The position numbers and the translations under genes are program-made. Source: Lytechinus variegatus (taxonomy: Eukaryota > Echinodermata > Echinoidea > Temnopleuroida > Toxopneustidae). Taken from it: 64,000 bases of DNA. Shown here piece by piece: positions 1 through 26,501 of the stretch (the first letter of the stretch is position 1; each line of letters begins with the position of its first letter). The stretch is from assembly GCF_018143015.1 (NCBI RefSeq), contig NC_054747.1, positions 35,352,733 to 35,416,732 on the forward strand, read 5' to 3'. The notes under the pieces were generated by a model that saw only the letters and a program-made list of their open reading frames with translations, was not told the DNA's origin and ran no database searches.

Positions 1-880
1 ATTGTTTGCAATACAGAGCTTAAATTGACCCTTTGTTAGATCGGAATATCATATGTTTTTAGCTCGCGCTTTGCGCTCGCTTTATTGATTTTCATGATAA
101 GAAAGGTACTTAGAATACCCAAATTCTAGGTCGAAATCTAAAGCACACGTTAATTCAGATACGCAGATTGTTCTCTATTTAAATCATTATCCAGTTTCAG
201 ATCACAATATCAAAAAGTGTCTGCTCGCGGATAAATAACTTATCCTTTTCATGATTTACAAAACATGAATAGAGTGTCCAGAATTTTTCCGCTCGCGCTT
301 CGTGCTCGCATCAATAAAGTTTAGTTTATATACTTAGAGTCCTTCCAAGATTACAAAAAGTGCTTAGCATTTCCATTATTCAGGTAAAAAGGTCAAAATT
401 TTTCAGCTCGCGCTTCGCGCTCGCAATATTTGAATGTTGAAATATGTAACGTCTTCATGGCTAAATGCAAGCAGTCCATAACAGGTACAATTTCGAGCAG
501 TTCAAAACGTATACAAAAACTTTCTGCTCGCGCTCTGCGCTCGCATATTAATGTAATGAAGTTCCCCACTTACTCATCCTTTTCAGGATTTACAAAACTA
601 ATTGAATAGAGTGTCTTGTTCGGTAAGTTTAAATCTCGAATTTTTTTGCTCACGCTTCGTGCTTGCATGTTTAATTATATACCTATTCTGTTAAACAAAA
701 AGTGCTAAGAATTTTCATTCCTTAGGTAAAAATGTCAAAAACTTTCGGCTCACGCTTCGCGCTCGCATTATTTGATTTTTAAAAATGTGGAACGTCTTCA
801 TGGCTAATTGCAAGCAAGTATTTAACAGAACCTTTTCCATCACTTCATTTCTGCTCACTCTTTACGTTCGTAGTAATTAT
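1..880. repeat. Degenerate tandem repeat, about 115-bp unit with GCTCGCG core
   Basis: Cores close to GCTCGCGCTTCGCGCTCGC occur at 62-80, 291-309, 405-423, 526-544, 648-666, 748-766 and, degraded, about 853-871. Spacing is about 100-123 bp with one double step. Each core follows a short T-rich run and is separated from the next by AT-rich DNA with phrases such as AACGTCTTCATGGCTAA. Single diverged units recur in intron 8 of gene 2 (about 21000-21135) and in intron 5 of gene 3 (about 34660-34940). No coding exon was found here; exon 5 of gene 1 must lie further upstream. Confidence 0.7.
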
Positions 881-1255
881 TAACTTGCATACACATCTTT
901 TTTTTCAGGAAGACAAACATTTCCCAGAATGTTCAAAATTTTAGGAAAAAGTACATAAGATTTCCAAAAATCATATTCGAGCGGCCGATCAGGGAAATAT
1001 GGCTGAAAAAATTCCGGGCCCCCCATTGGCGAAGGCTGGATCCGCCCCTGCCAAGCGCGTGCCACTGACTTACTTGACTGATTTTATGTGCATAGGACGG
1101 TGTGTCCCTTCGCTCTCCTACGTTTTATCCTTTTCCATTTAGTTCTACCCTGGGCTAGGTCCTCAGCATCCAGTAGAGGAGACCCACACATGAACATAAA
1201 TGTGTAATTTGACATTCAAACCTTTATTCTCGTATTTTTTTTTCTTGATTCCTAG

Positions 1256-4200
1256 ATGTCAAGTCTCATAAACGCCAATGCTGATTTCTTGGTAAAACAC
1301 ATCGGCAACCAACAGGAAGAAAAGGGATGCATCGAATGTCAACAGTGAGTTTTCATAATCCAACTATACACAGTAAACAAAAATATACCACGCTGTTTAC
1401 TATATGAACCTTGCAGTAATTGTTTAAACAGTTTCAATATCTAATTTTCAATAAATTAAACATGATTGGTTAAACAAATACTGTAAGGTTCATATAGTAC
1501 ACAGCGTTGTATAAAATCTTAAACAGCGTTTTTACTGTGTAAAATCGTCGAAAATATTGCAGAAATGGCATTCTTAGTAAATTTCGGTTTGATTGAATTC
1601 TGAAATACATTAGGATATATATAACGTACATGTACATGTTAATGTCATGTACTAATTCATTTTCAGGAACGCCTAACATGCATGTACATTATTTCTCTTC
1701 CAAGACTAAAATGTTCTTCAAATCTGAATTATGAAGATGACCCATGTCCAATACTGTGAATTGACAATAACAAATTTGAGCGTGAAACAAATGGGAACAG
1801 GGAGGTTGGCATGGTTGTGGAGGGGGTAATTATTATGTGTCTTCATGAGATGAATTTATTTTATTTCTTGCAGACTTTTTGGATCTTTCGTCATGGACAC
1901 TGTTGGAAGCTGCGCATTTGGTCTTGACATCGACTCACAGTCAGACCCTGATAACCCATTTGTGAAACACGCGAAAAGAGCCTTCACATTTGACTTCAAG
2001 AACCCACTCTTTATTATAGGAGGTATAATGTTCCCACTTATGTGAAAGTACTTTAACTTGTTAACTTATCTAAAGAAGTAAATCTCTTGTAAAATTTCAG
2101 AGTTCGAAAATCCGAAGACAACATATACCGTAGGTTAGCACTTTGACCAGTAGTGGCGCGGACACTGTATCCGATCGTGCAATATTTATAAAACAACAAG
2201 AACAACAATAACAAAACAAAAACAGCTGATCATATGAATAGCAATGGTGATAAATCACTCTCCCGCCTGGCACTAAATTGTTTTTAATTGGGAAAATCAA
2301 TTACCATACGTTCTGCTATCCCCTGCATCTTGTTTATGCGCCACTCGATCAGATATTGCTATTTTCTGGTCCCCTTTTACCAAAGACATAATTTGCTTCT
2401 TAGGTCATTCATTGTCTCATGTGTAATCTTTGTTGATAAACTGATAAGGTTCCAACTACAACGTCACCTTCAGAACGGTTATTTTTTCCTTTTTTACGTT
2501 GTAAGGTCTTATTCCTCCTCTGGGAAGACTGATGGCCCGTTTCAGGATCGCAACTTTGATCCCTGTCGATGTGCTCGACTTTTTCAAGGACATTAACAAG
2601 AAGGTTGTCAGCATTAGGAGACAGGCAACGTCTGATGCAAAGTCTAAGGTATACCCTTGCCTTTTAAAAAAAACCTGTTTGATGATGATGGTGATGGGAG
2701 AACAGGCTATCATGGCCGAACACTGAGTTGAGTTAGTCTATGATATGATTGTGACGGTTACGATGACGACAAGGAGAATGATGAAGGAGTTGTCGATGAT
2801 GAAGGTACTGATGAATATGATGTTGATTATGGTGATCGTGATGACGTGACGAATCCTCTATTGTATCGATTATGCTGATGGCAAATGATGTTGACATCTA
2901 TAATTACAATATTGGCAATGAAATTTTGGGTGATGCAAGAAATATACATACAATTTCGAATACTAGCGATACCCTTTCATCAAACTCAAATTTGTTGTTG
3001 ATTTTCGATCAACTAACTTTTTTGCAACGCAAAAAGTACTCATGATATAGGGAAATACTTTTTTAGAATACAATTATATTGTTTTCTACTGTGATGATTA
3101 GTTCATTTTGTTATTTATCTATTTGTTATACCTGTGATGAGCCGGTACATCTTTATGTACATTTAAATTGAAATGTTAAATTGCATTTTGTGTTGTTTTT
3201 ATCAGCCTATTTTGATTGGCCTGTAAAATAATGAAGAAATGAAATGAATGAATCTTTTCTTTTCACGATTCAAAACACAGAGGGTAGATTTCCTGCAGCT
3301 GTTACTTGATGCCCAGAAGGAAAACAAAGACGACAAAGCTAGCACCCTTGTAGAGGAAGACGAGGATGACATTCACGCTGATTTAGATAAGCATCACGAT
3401 GTCCAGTATCACACCAACAACAGTCTAGGCAAGAGGGCGCCACTCACTGATCAGGAAGTGTTTGCACAGGTAATGGTGGTAATCGAAGGGGGGGGGGGCT
3501 TAAATCTTTCACTGGCAAAATTAAAACCATTTTGTTTTGCTCTTTGTATTTACGTTTTTCCAGACCCCTCAACTCTCAAATCCTCCCCTTCTCAGTTTCT
3601 TCCTTTGCCTGTCTCTTTCTTCCCAATAAAGGCATATTTTCGCATTGGTTATTCTTCTATGCTCTTCCTCTTTTTTAACAACTGAAAAAAGGTAACAATG
3701 TATGAGCTCTGATATATTGACTCTATCTGGGCGTAAGGTACCGTCATAACTCCTTACTACTGGACGAAGCAGGCATTGTATCGGGAGACAGGAAGTGCAA
3801 GCAAGAATCGGAACAGCACCTTGCCAGAGAGGTTCCATGACATTTGCTCCGCTCTAAATTCCCCACACTAATCGAAGGACCAAATTCAGCTCTTGGTTTA
3901 ACACTATACACTATACGTGGAGCGTTGTGGCCCAGTGGATTAGTCTCCGGACTTTGAAACAGGGGGTTGGGGGTTCGAATCCCAGCCATGGCGTAATTTC
4001 CTTCAGCAAGAAATTTGTCCACATTGTGCTGCACTCAACCCAGGTGAGGTGAATGGGTACCTGGCAGGAATTTATTCCTTGAAATGCGTGTGCGCTGTAA
4101 TCATAGTAATTACGGCAGCCAAGCTACAGCTGGGGTAATAATATCTAAGTCCTTTGGAAGCTCATAGAGATATTATTCATAATTGTGATATGCGCTATAC

Positions 4201-6814
4201 AAGAACCATGAGAACTGTTTATTATTATTATACACTACTCTAAACCTAACTCTAAACCTAACACACAATTATATTGCGACCTTAACACTTACCCTAACCC
4301 TAACCCTACATCTTACACGAAATTAAGACTGGAGCAATTGTCGCACGAGCAAATGTGTTACCGCCAGGGATGCCACAAAACGACCCTGTACATTTAAATT
4401 CGATGTCATGCAATTTATATGACATACACGTTTTGTCACATTTACAGATGCTAATTTTCTTCACCGCTGGTGCCGAGACAACCACCACTCTCCTGGGGTA
4501 CATCTTCTACGCCTTGTCAACGAATCCCGACATCCAGGAGAAACTTATCCGAGAGGTTGATGAAGTGACGCCCTCACGCGACAGTGTCGGGTATAAGTCA
4601 ATTGCAACCATGCCTTACCTGGATCAAGTAGTCTGTGAAACGCTCCGGCTTTTTCCACCCGCTGCTATGTGAGTTTGGTCTATTTTATGCAACCCTTTGT
4701 AGAATCTATAAGTTTAGATGATATGCTGATTGTGCTTCCTGTAATTCCTTTAAAATGATAAAGGATGCCTTTTTTTTACCTTGTCAACCAAACGTTTTTG
4801 TTTTCCGCCATTACCACAGTTCGAACCGGATGTGCCACGAGACATTTGAGCATAACGGTTTCAAGATTGAGAAGGGTACCCAGGTCTTCATACCAATTTA
4901 CAATATGCATCGCGATCCCGAGTACTGGCCAGATCCAGAGAAGTTTGATCCCGAAAGGTAATATCATTATTTGGAAAGGTCGTGTTCTAGTGGTTATGTT
5001 TCTCACTTTGTAATCAGGGGATCGTGGGTTCCAAGCCAACTGATGAGTAATACGATGAGCATGTGATACCTGATGTCCAATCAGATCACTATGAACCAAA
5101 TGGACATTTATTATTGACCATGTTGTCCACTTGACTTGAGAATTTCCAAAAGACCAATAGTTTTGAAAATATGAAAGCTTGCTCCTCAAATAAATATTTT
5201 CACAGGTTGATGTGAGTACAATGAGACGATTAAAGATGTTTTTTTTTAATATTTGAATGTTTAATCATTTACACATAAGGATCGAGTAGGACCCACCAAT
5301 ATGGCATGCCTAGATCAGAATTCTGTAGCTTATATAAACATATTTAGAAATGATTTATCTCCATTATGTTTGCTTTCTTGAGAGCTATGTACAAACTTTT
5401 TCGCAAATTAAGTAAAAAATGCAAAGTTTAAAGTTACATTTTCTTATTATTGTATTCCCTCGCATTACCACAGATTCACCAAAGAGGCCCGAGCCAAGCA
5501 GCATCCATTCGCTTGGCAACCATTCGGTGCTGGTCCTCGTAATTGTATCGGTATGCGTTTTGCTCTCATGGAAAGCAAGATGGCGGTTGTGCGGGTGCTT
5601 CAGAACTTCCGGTTCGAGACCTGCGCACAGACGGAAGTAAGTAATTACGAATACACAACCACTTTCCCAATAACTATGATATAGAGGCCCGTATTATGAA
5701 CTCGAGTTTGAACTGGTTTAAAGTTGTGGTTTAACTATGGAGAGCCAATTGAAGCACAAATTCCTAACAGTACACATTCAATTTATAAACTGATATGACA
5801 CCGAAATTGTTTGTAATTGTCTGGGAATGATAACAGAAGTATTATTATTCATTATGAAAGCAAAAGGAAACAAAATAGTAAACATAAGAAATATACAATA
5901 CAAACAGAATTTTTGATTTTTTGGATCCCCATAATTTTAGCACAGAGTTAGACCATGTCTAAGTTAAACCTATCTTCAGAATACGGGCCAAAGTGTCACC
6001 GTGAAAGATATAATTGGGGGAAACGGCGCACCATACACAACATCTCTGTGTCCTTTTTTATTATTAGAAATTCTGTCCATTGTTTTTTTTTTTCAAAATC
6101 ATCATACCACTTACACATAATTTTTCCTCTGCAGTTTTTTCCGACATTTTGAAATATGACCTAAAACTGAAATTTCTGGGAATAGGATGAATATTTTCTT
6201 AATTTTGACGAAGCCGAGTCAAAGATTAGAGGAGAGATGACTTAGTTTTTCATTTTCGAACTAAATATCGGGTCATAATTATTTACAAACTTCTCGGTAA
6301 TAATAATGTTAATTAATAAGTGTTATCACACTATTGGAACCTGTAATTTCCAGTCAGCGTATCGGAACGTCCTGGGGCTACGTAGTTGCAGAAAGAGATG
6401 CCTTTGATCAAAACTTAAAACAAAAATCAGACGCAAGTCCCAAATACATGCATTTAATTAGTTGAAAATCAACTTTTGTTTGATTTGTTGAGTTATTTCA
6501 TTTGATCGCAACTCTTTCTGCAACGGATCCCTGATCAGACAAAAAATGTTATTTTGTTGTTGTTGTTCTTTTTTTTTGGTGGGGTGTCCTCTCTGACATT
6601 CAATTTATGACTTCAATTCAAAAAATCGTTTCGGAATCGCTTTCATTCAATTACCATCCTTTTTTTTAAACAAAAAAATGCTCTTAAGTTTTCATTTATT
6701 TTCATCATAATTATTTTTATCTAGATTCCTCCGAAGTACGGCATGTCTGGCTTCCTTACCCCACCAAACGGAGTCACTCTCAAAGCTGTACCCAGGGCAG
6801 ACAAAACTGTCTAA
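1256..6814 (+). CDS. P450 gene 1, CYP3-clan monooxygenase, 3' part (exons 6-13)
   Basis: Partial gene; exons 1-5 lie upstream of the window. Exons: 1256-1344, 1874-2022, 2506-2648, 3281-3469, 4448-4668, 4820-4957, 5474-5636, 6725-6814 (TAA at 6812-6814), all with AG/GT borders and phases matching the three downstream paralogs. The product is the C-terminal two thirds of a heme-thiolate monooxygenase of the ER membrane. Visible motifs: helix I AGAETTTT (exon 10), ExxR as ETLR (exon 10), PER/F across the exon 11/12 junction, and heme loop [10 protein letters not shown] (exon 12). Exon 9 carries an acidic insertion (EEDEDD) that is more diverged here than in the other copies. The last exon ends in ADKTV. 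This is the most diverged of the four paralogs. All exons are open, so it looks functional. Intron 9 holds a tRNA-type SINE; introns 6 and 12 hold palindromic repeats. CYP3-clan assignment is firm; substrate unknown. Confidence 0.9.
1368..1540. repeat. Palindromic MITE-like element (ACACAGTAAA ends)
   Basis: Starts ACACAGTAAACA and ends TTTACTGTGT. The inner arms pair over CTATATGAACCTTGCAGTA and TACTGTAAGGTTCATATAG. A related copy lies in intron 1 of gene 2 at about 13255-13440. It sits in intron 6 of gene 1. No coding capacity. Confidence 0.65.
3917..4232 (+). mobile_element. tRNA-derived SINE, copy 1 (intron 9 of gene 1)
   Basis: A pol III A-box-like GTGGCCCAGTGGATTAG at about 3927 and a perfect B box GGTTCGAATCC at 3972-3982 begin a unit of roughly 315 bp. 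Body markers are CACATTGTGCTGCACTCAAC, CAGGTGAGGTGAATGGGTAC and a TTATTATTATTA-type tail. Two more copies occur in the window (36526-36815 on the minus strand and 54551-54824 on the plus strand). Confidence 0.75.
4240..4310. repeat. Short CCTAAC-type degenerate repeat
   Basis: CTAAACCTAACTCTAAACC followed by ACCCTAACCCTAACCCTA, about two to three telomere-like units directly after the SINE tail. Too short to be more than an interstitial microsatellite. Confidence 0.4.
5686..5989. repeat. Palindromic MITE-like element in intron 12 of gene 1 (GGCCCGTATT ends)
   Basis: Starts GGCCCGTATTATGAA and ends TTCAGAATACGGGCC, with further pairing of GGTTTAAA/TTAAACC type inside. About 300 bp, AT-rich centre, no coding capacity. 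A possible relative lies in intron 3 of gene 3 (about 33470-33750). Confidence 0.65.
6385..6524. repeat. Small palindromic element (GTTGCAGAAAGAG ends)
   Basis: GTTGCAGAAAGAGATGC at 6385 pairs with GCAACTCTTTCTGCAAC ending at 6524, and weaker pairing extends outwards. About 140 bp, in intron 12 of gene 1. Confidence 0.6.
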
Positions 6815-6892
6815 ACGAGATTTCGATCAACCTCTACAATCTAATTATTCTACGATGTTTCACAAAGATTGTAAGTGTGACTTAAACTCGCA

Positions 6893-6898
6893 AATAAA
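6893..6898 (+). promoter_or_regulatory. Poly(A) signal of gene 1
   Basis: AATAAA 79 bp after the TAA of gene 1, followed at once by an A-rich stretch. Confidence 0.55.
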
Positions 6899-8870
6899 AG
6901 AGATGAAAAGAAAAAAAAATCATGTGCTCGTCTGGACTTAAATTTGACTTAAGTATATCAGGTCACACTCAAATCTTTGTAAAACATACATAATTCTATA
7001 CGGCATCTAAAGACAATTAAACGGTAGAGCAATTCTAAAACAGTCGGACTTGCTACAACTCACAAAGTAGTTTGATCTCAATTTATTCTTCAGATTATAA
7101 ACTCTACTGCAAAATTTAGGCGTGTATGTATACTTTTCAATTACAATCAGTTTAATTTAGATATATCCAAATATTCTACATAGCTTTAGAAATTATGGTT
7201 TAAAATATGCAGTATTTACATTTATGAGTATTTCAACAAATAGTTATTCCGTGGTATCATTCTGTCTTTGTTTCCGATAAAACGCCCGTTTAAAAGAAAC
7301 GTATTATGAGATAATTCAAAAGTGCTATCAATCACGACCTTTTGTTTATCACGTTTTGCAGTTCAATATTTTTCAAATTACTTGTTGATGTTTTTAAGAG
7401 ACGAGTTGGACAAGGTTTAACTGAAGCTCTAATGAAAATTTCATCCAACATTATTTTCGGCATATCAGAAGTGAAACGTATTGAGGTATTTGTTTATTGA
7501 ATTTTTGGTTCAAACTCGAGATTAAGCATAGGAACACTTATTTTTTTAACCACTAGCGTACCTACGGGGGGGTGGGGCAGAGGGGGCAGTCTGCCCCCTG
7601 ACGAGTCACAACCCATACAAAAGACATCTCCCTGCCCCCCCCGACGAGCTTGAAAACCAATTTTGCCCCCCCCCCTGACGAGCTTGAAGACCTTTTTTTC
7701 AATTTTTTTTCTGGTACGATTGAAGAGCTTTTTGATTGAAGCCTTTTTTTTGCTTGTCAAATTTTTCGGTACGCTTTTAAATCTACTAAAGATACAGTCA
7801 CACCTACGAAACCGAAACCAAACCGACTGTTTTTGGAAATAACCGTAATAGTTAGGTCGGTCTGGAGTCGGTTTCACCGGTTTGAATGCGACATAAGTGA
7901 TTCAAATAGCTTAGACATCATTTTGAATGTTCCCTTCAGCCTTCATATTAATTGTATGTTTTCAATATTCAAATAAATTTTGCATTATGTTTTTGTCACA
8001 GTTGACTTGAAACTTAAAAAATATAATGTTCTGTAAGGCGCAAAGATGTACAATTGTTTTAAAACATTTTATCAATTTCTAGTAGAAGTGAGCTGAAAAA
8101 AAATTATTCATCGTTATTAAATCCTGCTTAGAAAGGGTTATATGTGAAGAGAATTAATGGAATGTATGAAAGCTTATTAGAATGTAGTGACAATAGTTAG
8201 GCCTATAAGAAATCTAGCATAACCACTTCATTGGTTTTTTTTTTACTTTGTACTGTAAGAGAGCTTTTAAAGAAAGATTTGATCAACGATAGCTTTTATG
8301 TTACATAATATGACATTGACATAAGTAAAACTTGAATCATTTTAATGATAATTTTCTTATAATTCTTTTGTCTGAATTTGAAATACCATGATATAATGAA
8401 AAATTAAGTTTTGTTTACTTCCTAATGAATTTTTCTAATTCGATGTATTATTGAGATGGATTTAATGGCATCTTTTATGTGTTGAAGAATGGTATTTGAT
8501 TAAAATAAAAATGAACTAAGCAGCCTCCTGTAGCAGTTTATGAAAAGCCTTGGTTTACCACCCCCCAAAAAAATCCAGTCTAAAGGACGAAACAAATATT
8601 TGTTGCTGTAATAAGTGCATTCGATGCATTTGACGGATAATGTTAATACAAATTCACACAAGGCATGCAAAGTATTGTTTAAACAAAGTAGGAACTGTTT
8701 GAATTTGATTTTGTGAAGGACAAATCTATTCTGAGGACGATACTGGCCATTTAGTAAACATTTATTTGAGATGAATGAAAATAAATTTTAATTTGGTTAA
8801 AAGTTGAAAATAGGCAGGAAATATTTGAAATATACTCTTTCAAGGGTGTATGGGGGGGGGGGGGGTTACA

Positions 8871-9375
8871 CATCGTAATTCCGAAGATTCTTTATTCCGA
8901 AGGTTCGTAATTCCGAAACACGTAAATTGCCTATACCTCCATGTTCGTTAATCCGAACATTTGTCGCGTTATTCCGAAAGTTCGTTGTTCCGAAGGTTCG
9001 TTAGTCCGAAAACGAAATAAGGTTTGTTGTTCCGAAGGTTCGTTAGTCCGAAAACGAAATAAGGTTTGTTAATCATTTCGTTTTCGGACTAACGAACTTT
9101 CGGAATTACGAACCTCATTTCGTTTTCGGATTAACGAACCTTCAGAATTTCGAACCTCACTTCGTTTTCGGACTAACGAACCTTCGGAAATACGAAGCTT
9201 CGAAATAACGAACCTTCGAAATAATGCAAACAAAAATATTGGATTAACTTTTTTTCGGGCCAACGAACATCTTGCTAGAGCCTGCATCCAATTTGCGTGT
9301 TTCGAAAGGGTGAACCATTAAAATATAATGAGCATTCGGAATAACAAACCAAAACCATCGAAATAACGGGCGCAT
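8871..9375. repeat. TTCCGAA/TTCGGAA foldback repeat, copy 1
   Basis: The left half repeats TTCCGAAGGTTCGTTAGTCC and CCGAAAACGAAAT. The right half repeats the complement, such as CATTTCGTTTTCGGACTAAC and GAACCTTCGGAA. The two halves can fold back on each other, and each arm contains short tandem subunits of about 30-45 bp. A second, shorter copy is at 31125-31455. Confidence 0.75.
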
Positions 9376-9438
9376 CTGACTGTTACAGGGACAGCGTAAC
9401 CTTTTTTTTGACGTTTTTGTACACGGTTTTGGAAAAAA

Positions 9439-9470
9439 GTGTGGGTGTGTGTGTAAGGGTGTGTGTGTGC

Positions 9471-9507
<37 letters not shown>

Positions 9508-9514
9508 GGGGGGG
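9439..9514. repeat. (TG)n microsatellite followed by a G-run
   Basis: TG dinucleotide repeat with a few interruptions, ending in a run of ten or more G. Confidence 0.9.
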
Positions 9515-10787
9515 TATGAAGTCCCCCAGTCCCCCCGCTTCCGCGGTCCCTGTGTTCTATGATTTTTTTTTTCATTTGCTGTCAAATATCTCAGGACGGA
9601 GACGTACATGCGTGTGAAAGGGCATTAGGGTGTGAGATAAAAAAATCATATGAAAAAAAAGTTTTCAATAACAAAGAAATATGATTCTGTTTATATCATG
9701 TTTTACTTTCAAAAGATTAGGCCTAGAAGTAGGCTGGTTATGGTTACAGGAGTTATAGTCAGCGCGTTGATATCAGATGGATGGAAGAGGAAGCTGGAGG
9801 GCACTTGGACCCCGAAAGATTCCCTGACCAAGAAAAAAAAAGAGACAAAATAAAAAGAAAGAAAACAAAAATGACAATACAATTTTAATTTCTGATTTTT
9901 TTCTCCTCAAAAACCACCAAAACAGATTCAAGCCCATTATTTCTTTTGCTTGCTCGTGACTTTTGAAAATTTGTATTTCCTAATTGTGCTACCCATTGTC
10001 TGACCCATCAAATTTGTTTTCTCATTAAGCCACCTCAATTTGGTACATCTAAATTGATATCTTACTACATTTTGTTCGCAAATGAATTTGTTTGCGCCCC
10101 CGAACAAGAGTTTTTTTCTAAAGCGCAATATTTTGTTTAACTCAGACGATTATTGGCCGTATTTAGCAGTCTAACACACAAGATGCTTCAGCAAGCAAGA
10201 CGCCCATTCCAGCCAAGTACTTCATCTGAGAACGGTGTGATTAAAAAACAGAAACAGCCCTCACTATGTGGTACGCATCCCCTCCCTCCCACCCACCTAC
10301 CCACTCACCCCACACACACGCACATGCACACCTTTTATGGAAATGGTATTGGGATATTGACAGATAGCAAACGAAATTTTCATCTAGTATTTCATCAACA
10401 TTCGAATTGTTCGATTTCCTTTTTAGGGAATCTTTTGTAATTGTGCAAATAATTTCGTCAGCTTCTCATTGTACTTTGGCCATGAAACGGATAAGACCTT
10501 TTAGTCTACGAACAAAGTCCCGATTAGGGCTAAAACCTATGTATTTATAATAGCATATGAAATTTGACATTGCATGAGAATATTGATAGAAATGTTTTTT
10601 ATGAACAAAAATAGTTAATTATCAACCAAAATATTTAATTAAAATTTGCAATAGATTGACGTCTTTGTCTAACGGCATAACCTGTGCACTATTCCATAAA
10701 GACTTGAACAAAACAAAAAAATGTATGATTTCCGTAGCTTTTGAACTGCTATTGAAAAAAATGTTATTATATTATAAAAGGAGACCA

Positions 10788-10944
10788 GGGGAGCATTTCA
10801 TAAATATTTTCATCCGACAAGTTGTCAGATCTGACATCTTTCCATAATTTTGATTGGCTGAGAGGCACTGTTCCTATGGTAACTGTCGGATAAAATGGGA
10901 CATGTCGGATAAAACATCTGACAAGTCCTTTCATGAAACGCCCC
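10788..10944. repeat. Small palindromic element (GGGGAGCATTTCAT ends)
   Basis: GGGGAGCATTTCATAAA at the left pairs with TTTCATGAAACGCCCC at the right; CATCCGACAAGTTGTCAGA pairs imperfectly with CATCTGACAAGTC. End structure resembles the larger 'CATTTCATAAAGG' family found in intron 4 of the P450 genes. Confidence 0.55.
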
Positions 10945-11741
10945 TCTGGTGAATGACTTCATAAAACCAGGATTTGTTGGATGAGGAGGGGAGCGGCGAG
11001 GGATTGAAAAGAAAATAGAAAAGAAAGAGGAACGAATGAGGATAGAGAACATTTTCGTCTAATGACGTATATCAATCAAAATAATAAAGGTTTCATGAGA
11101 GCGTTTAAAACGAAAACAAAAATCATGTCACGCACACTAAAAAAACACACACACACAAAACATATTCCCCTTCGCAAAAGTACACAGTTACCTCTCAAAA
11201 CAATAAGAAGGAAAGAAAGAAAATAAACTCAGAGAGGATCTGGAGGGGGGGGGGTCAGCACGTGCCTGGCCTCTGGATTTGCAGCTGATGGTGAGGGTGG
11301 GGGTATTCCTGGGACCAGGGATAAGTCTTCATATTGATAACAATCGATTCTACTTGAAGTGGTACTTGAAAACATATTGTGCTTGATCATCTTGGAGCCG
11401 TTGGGGCTCAAGAATGATTTACAAAATGGGGGAGGGGAGTGGAAATGATGAATCTAAAAGATGCAAATTACGGTAATTGAGAATTAAGCAGAAAAGTTTG
11501 TAGATTGACCCCCCCCCCAAAAAAAAGATGTTCCGACAAATATTGTAATAGTGGGCGAGAAAATGTATGATATATCTCTTGTTATCAGGAGGTTGGCGTC
11601 CCTTTTTGTCCCAGTATATTCGATGGGGGTATCTACTCCTTTCAAAAGTTCAGCAAACAATTGGCCCGTGTTGCTAGCTTTGCGTGCAATATATTCTAAT
11701 CATGACATCAGAATTACAGCCCACGTCACACATCGTGTGTG

Positions 11742-11749
11742 TATAAATA
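11742..11749 (+). promoter_or_regulatory. TATA-like box of P450 gene 2
   Basis: TATAAATA lies 88 bp upstream of the start codon. A CACGTCAC element with a CRE-like half-site (ACGTCA) sits about 20 bp upstream of it. Position and sequence suit a core promoter; the transcription start was not observed. Confidence 0.5.
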
Positions 11750-11829
11750 TAGTTCATTAGTCTGTCGGCCAACTTGTCAAATTCTTGATCGTCACCCTCC
11801 AGGCAATAGCTTTTTGATTCGAAGTCGGA

Positions 11830-25354
<13,525 letters not shown>

Positions 25355-26470
25355 AGAATTAACTTACAAATTAAAAAAAAGACAAATATTGAATGGATCT
25401 GAAATGACTTACACTCGTGGAAACATGCATGCTTGTTGGGAAAATTGATACCAAATACTTCTGTAAATTTTTCGCAATGTTGCGTTGAAATTCACCCTTA
25501 AAACATGCATTTGCATAATATGGAGGAAAGAATTACCCATCAAACGTGCATGTCCCCTTTGTACCCGATACTGTGTAAATTTTTACTCAATCTGTTTTTG
25601 AGTGTAGCTTTTCGAATGAATATAAGACATCAACAGAGAATGAAAATAGATTACGAAGACAGATAAAATATATATCTTACCAATAGAAAGAGTTTATCTT
25701 TACTAGCTAAGGTAGATTATGAATATATTAGGCTTCTCAAAGTCGAATTATGGAAAATATTATGGTGCATAATACATTTTGTATATTATTAGGGATAGTG
25801 TTTGAATCAACGAAAGTAATATACTATAACTACTATAACTATTTGTATTTAATTGCGAAAAGATGGTTGCTTTAAGAACTAGAAATTGCAGAGGGATGTG
25901 GGCAAATCGCGATAAACTGCATTTAGTTCTTATTCAACAAATTACCATGTTTATAATGAAAACAATGCAATTTAGTATAACGTTTTATTAATCTGCATAA
26001 ACATATATGCTTTAGCAGTTCATGAATAAGTGGGATCACAGAAATGGAGAAAATGTTAAACATAATTAATTGAACATATTTCCACAATGAACTATCTTAG
26101 TGGTTCAGGTTCGTGTAAATATTCAGCATATTTCTTCCTCCTGAATTTGTCAATAAGCACAGGATTTGTCCATATATTATTCCTCGACAGATTTAAAATA
26201 GCATGTAACGATTCAATCTTGAAGTCTAGAAAGTTCTGGCGTGATTTGTTTTGCTTGATGGAACTGGATGGAATTCTAACAATAAACATACCTTTTTCAT
26301 ACTGACATATTCATTGCAAAATATTAGTGTTTTATACGTAATAAACAATTAGATAATTCACTTGAACTGTTTAATAGCTATCGAATCATAATTGTGTCTT
26401 CTAAACCTAACCCCAAGATTATCATGATTCTGTATTCTATTAGCGATGGGCACAACGACAGAAATGAATT

Positions 26471-26501
<31 letters not shown>

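Larger units (their letters stand above)
6815..11829. other. Intergenic region between genes 1 and 2
   Basis: About 5 kb without a supportable gene. It holds the 3' UTR of gene 1, a C/G-run repeat (7540-7720, repeats of CCCCCTGACGAG type), AT-rich unique-looking DNA (7900-8870), a TTCCGAA foldback (8871-9375), a (TG)n microsatellite, AT-rich DNA (9600-10780), a small palindromic element (10788-10944), several purine/pyrimidine tracts and the gene 2 promoter. Long reading frames here are short, unspliced and repeat-derived. Confidence 0.7.

Noticed and set aside
4285-4310. Telomere-like CCCTAA units
   Set aside because: Only two to three units next to a SINE tail; no sign of a chromosome end.
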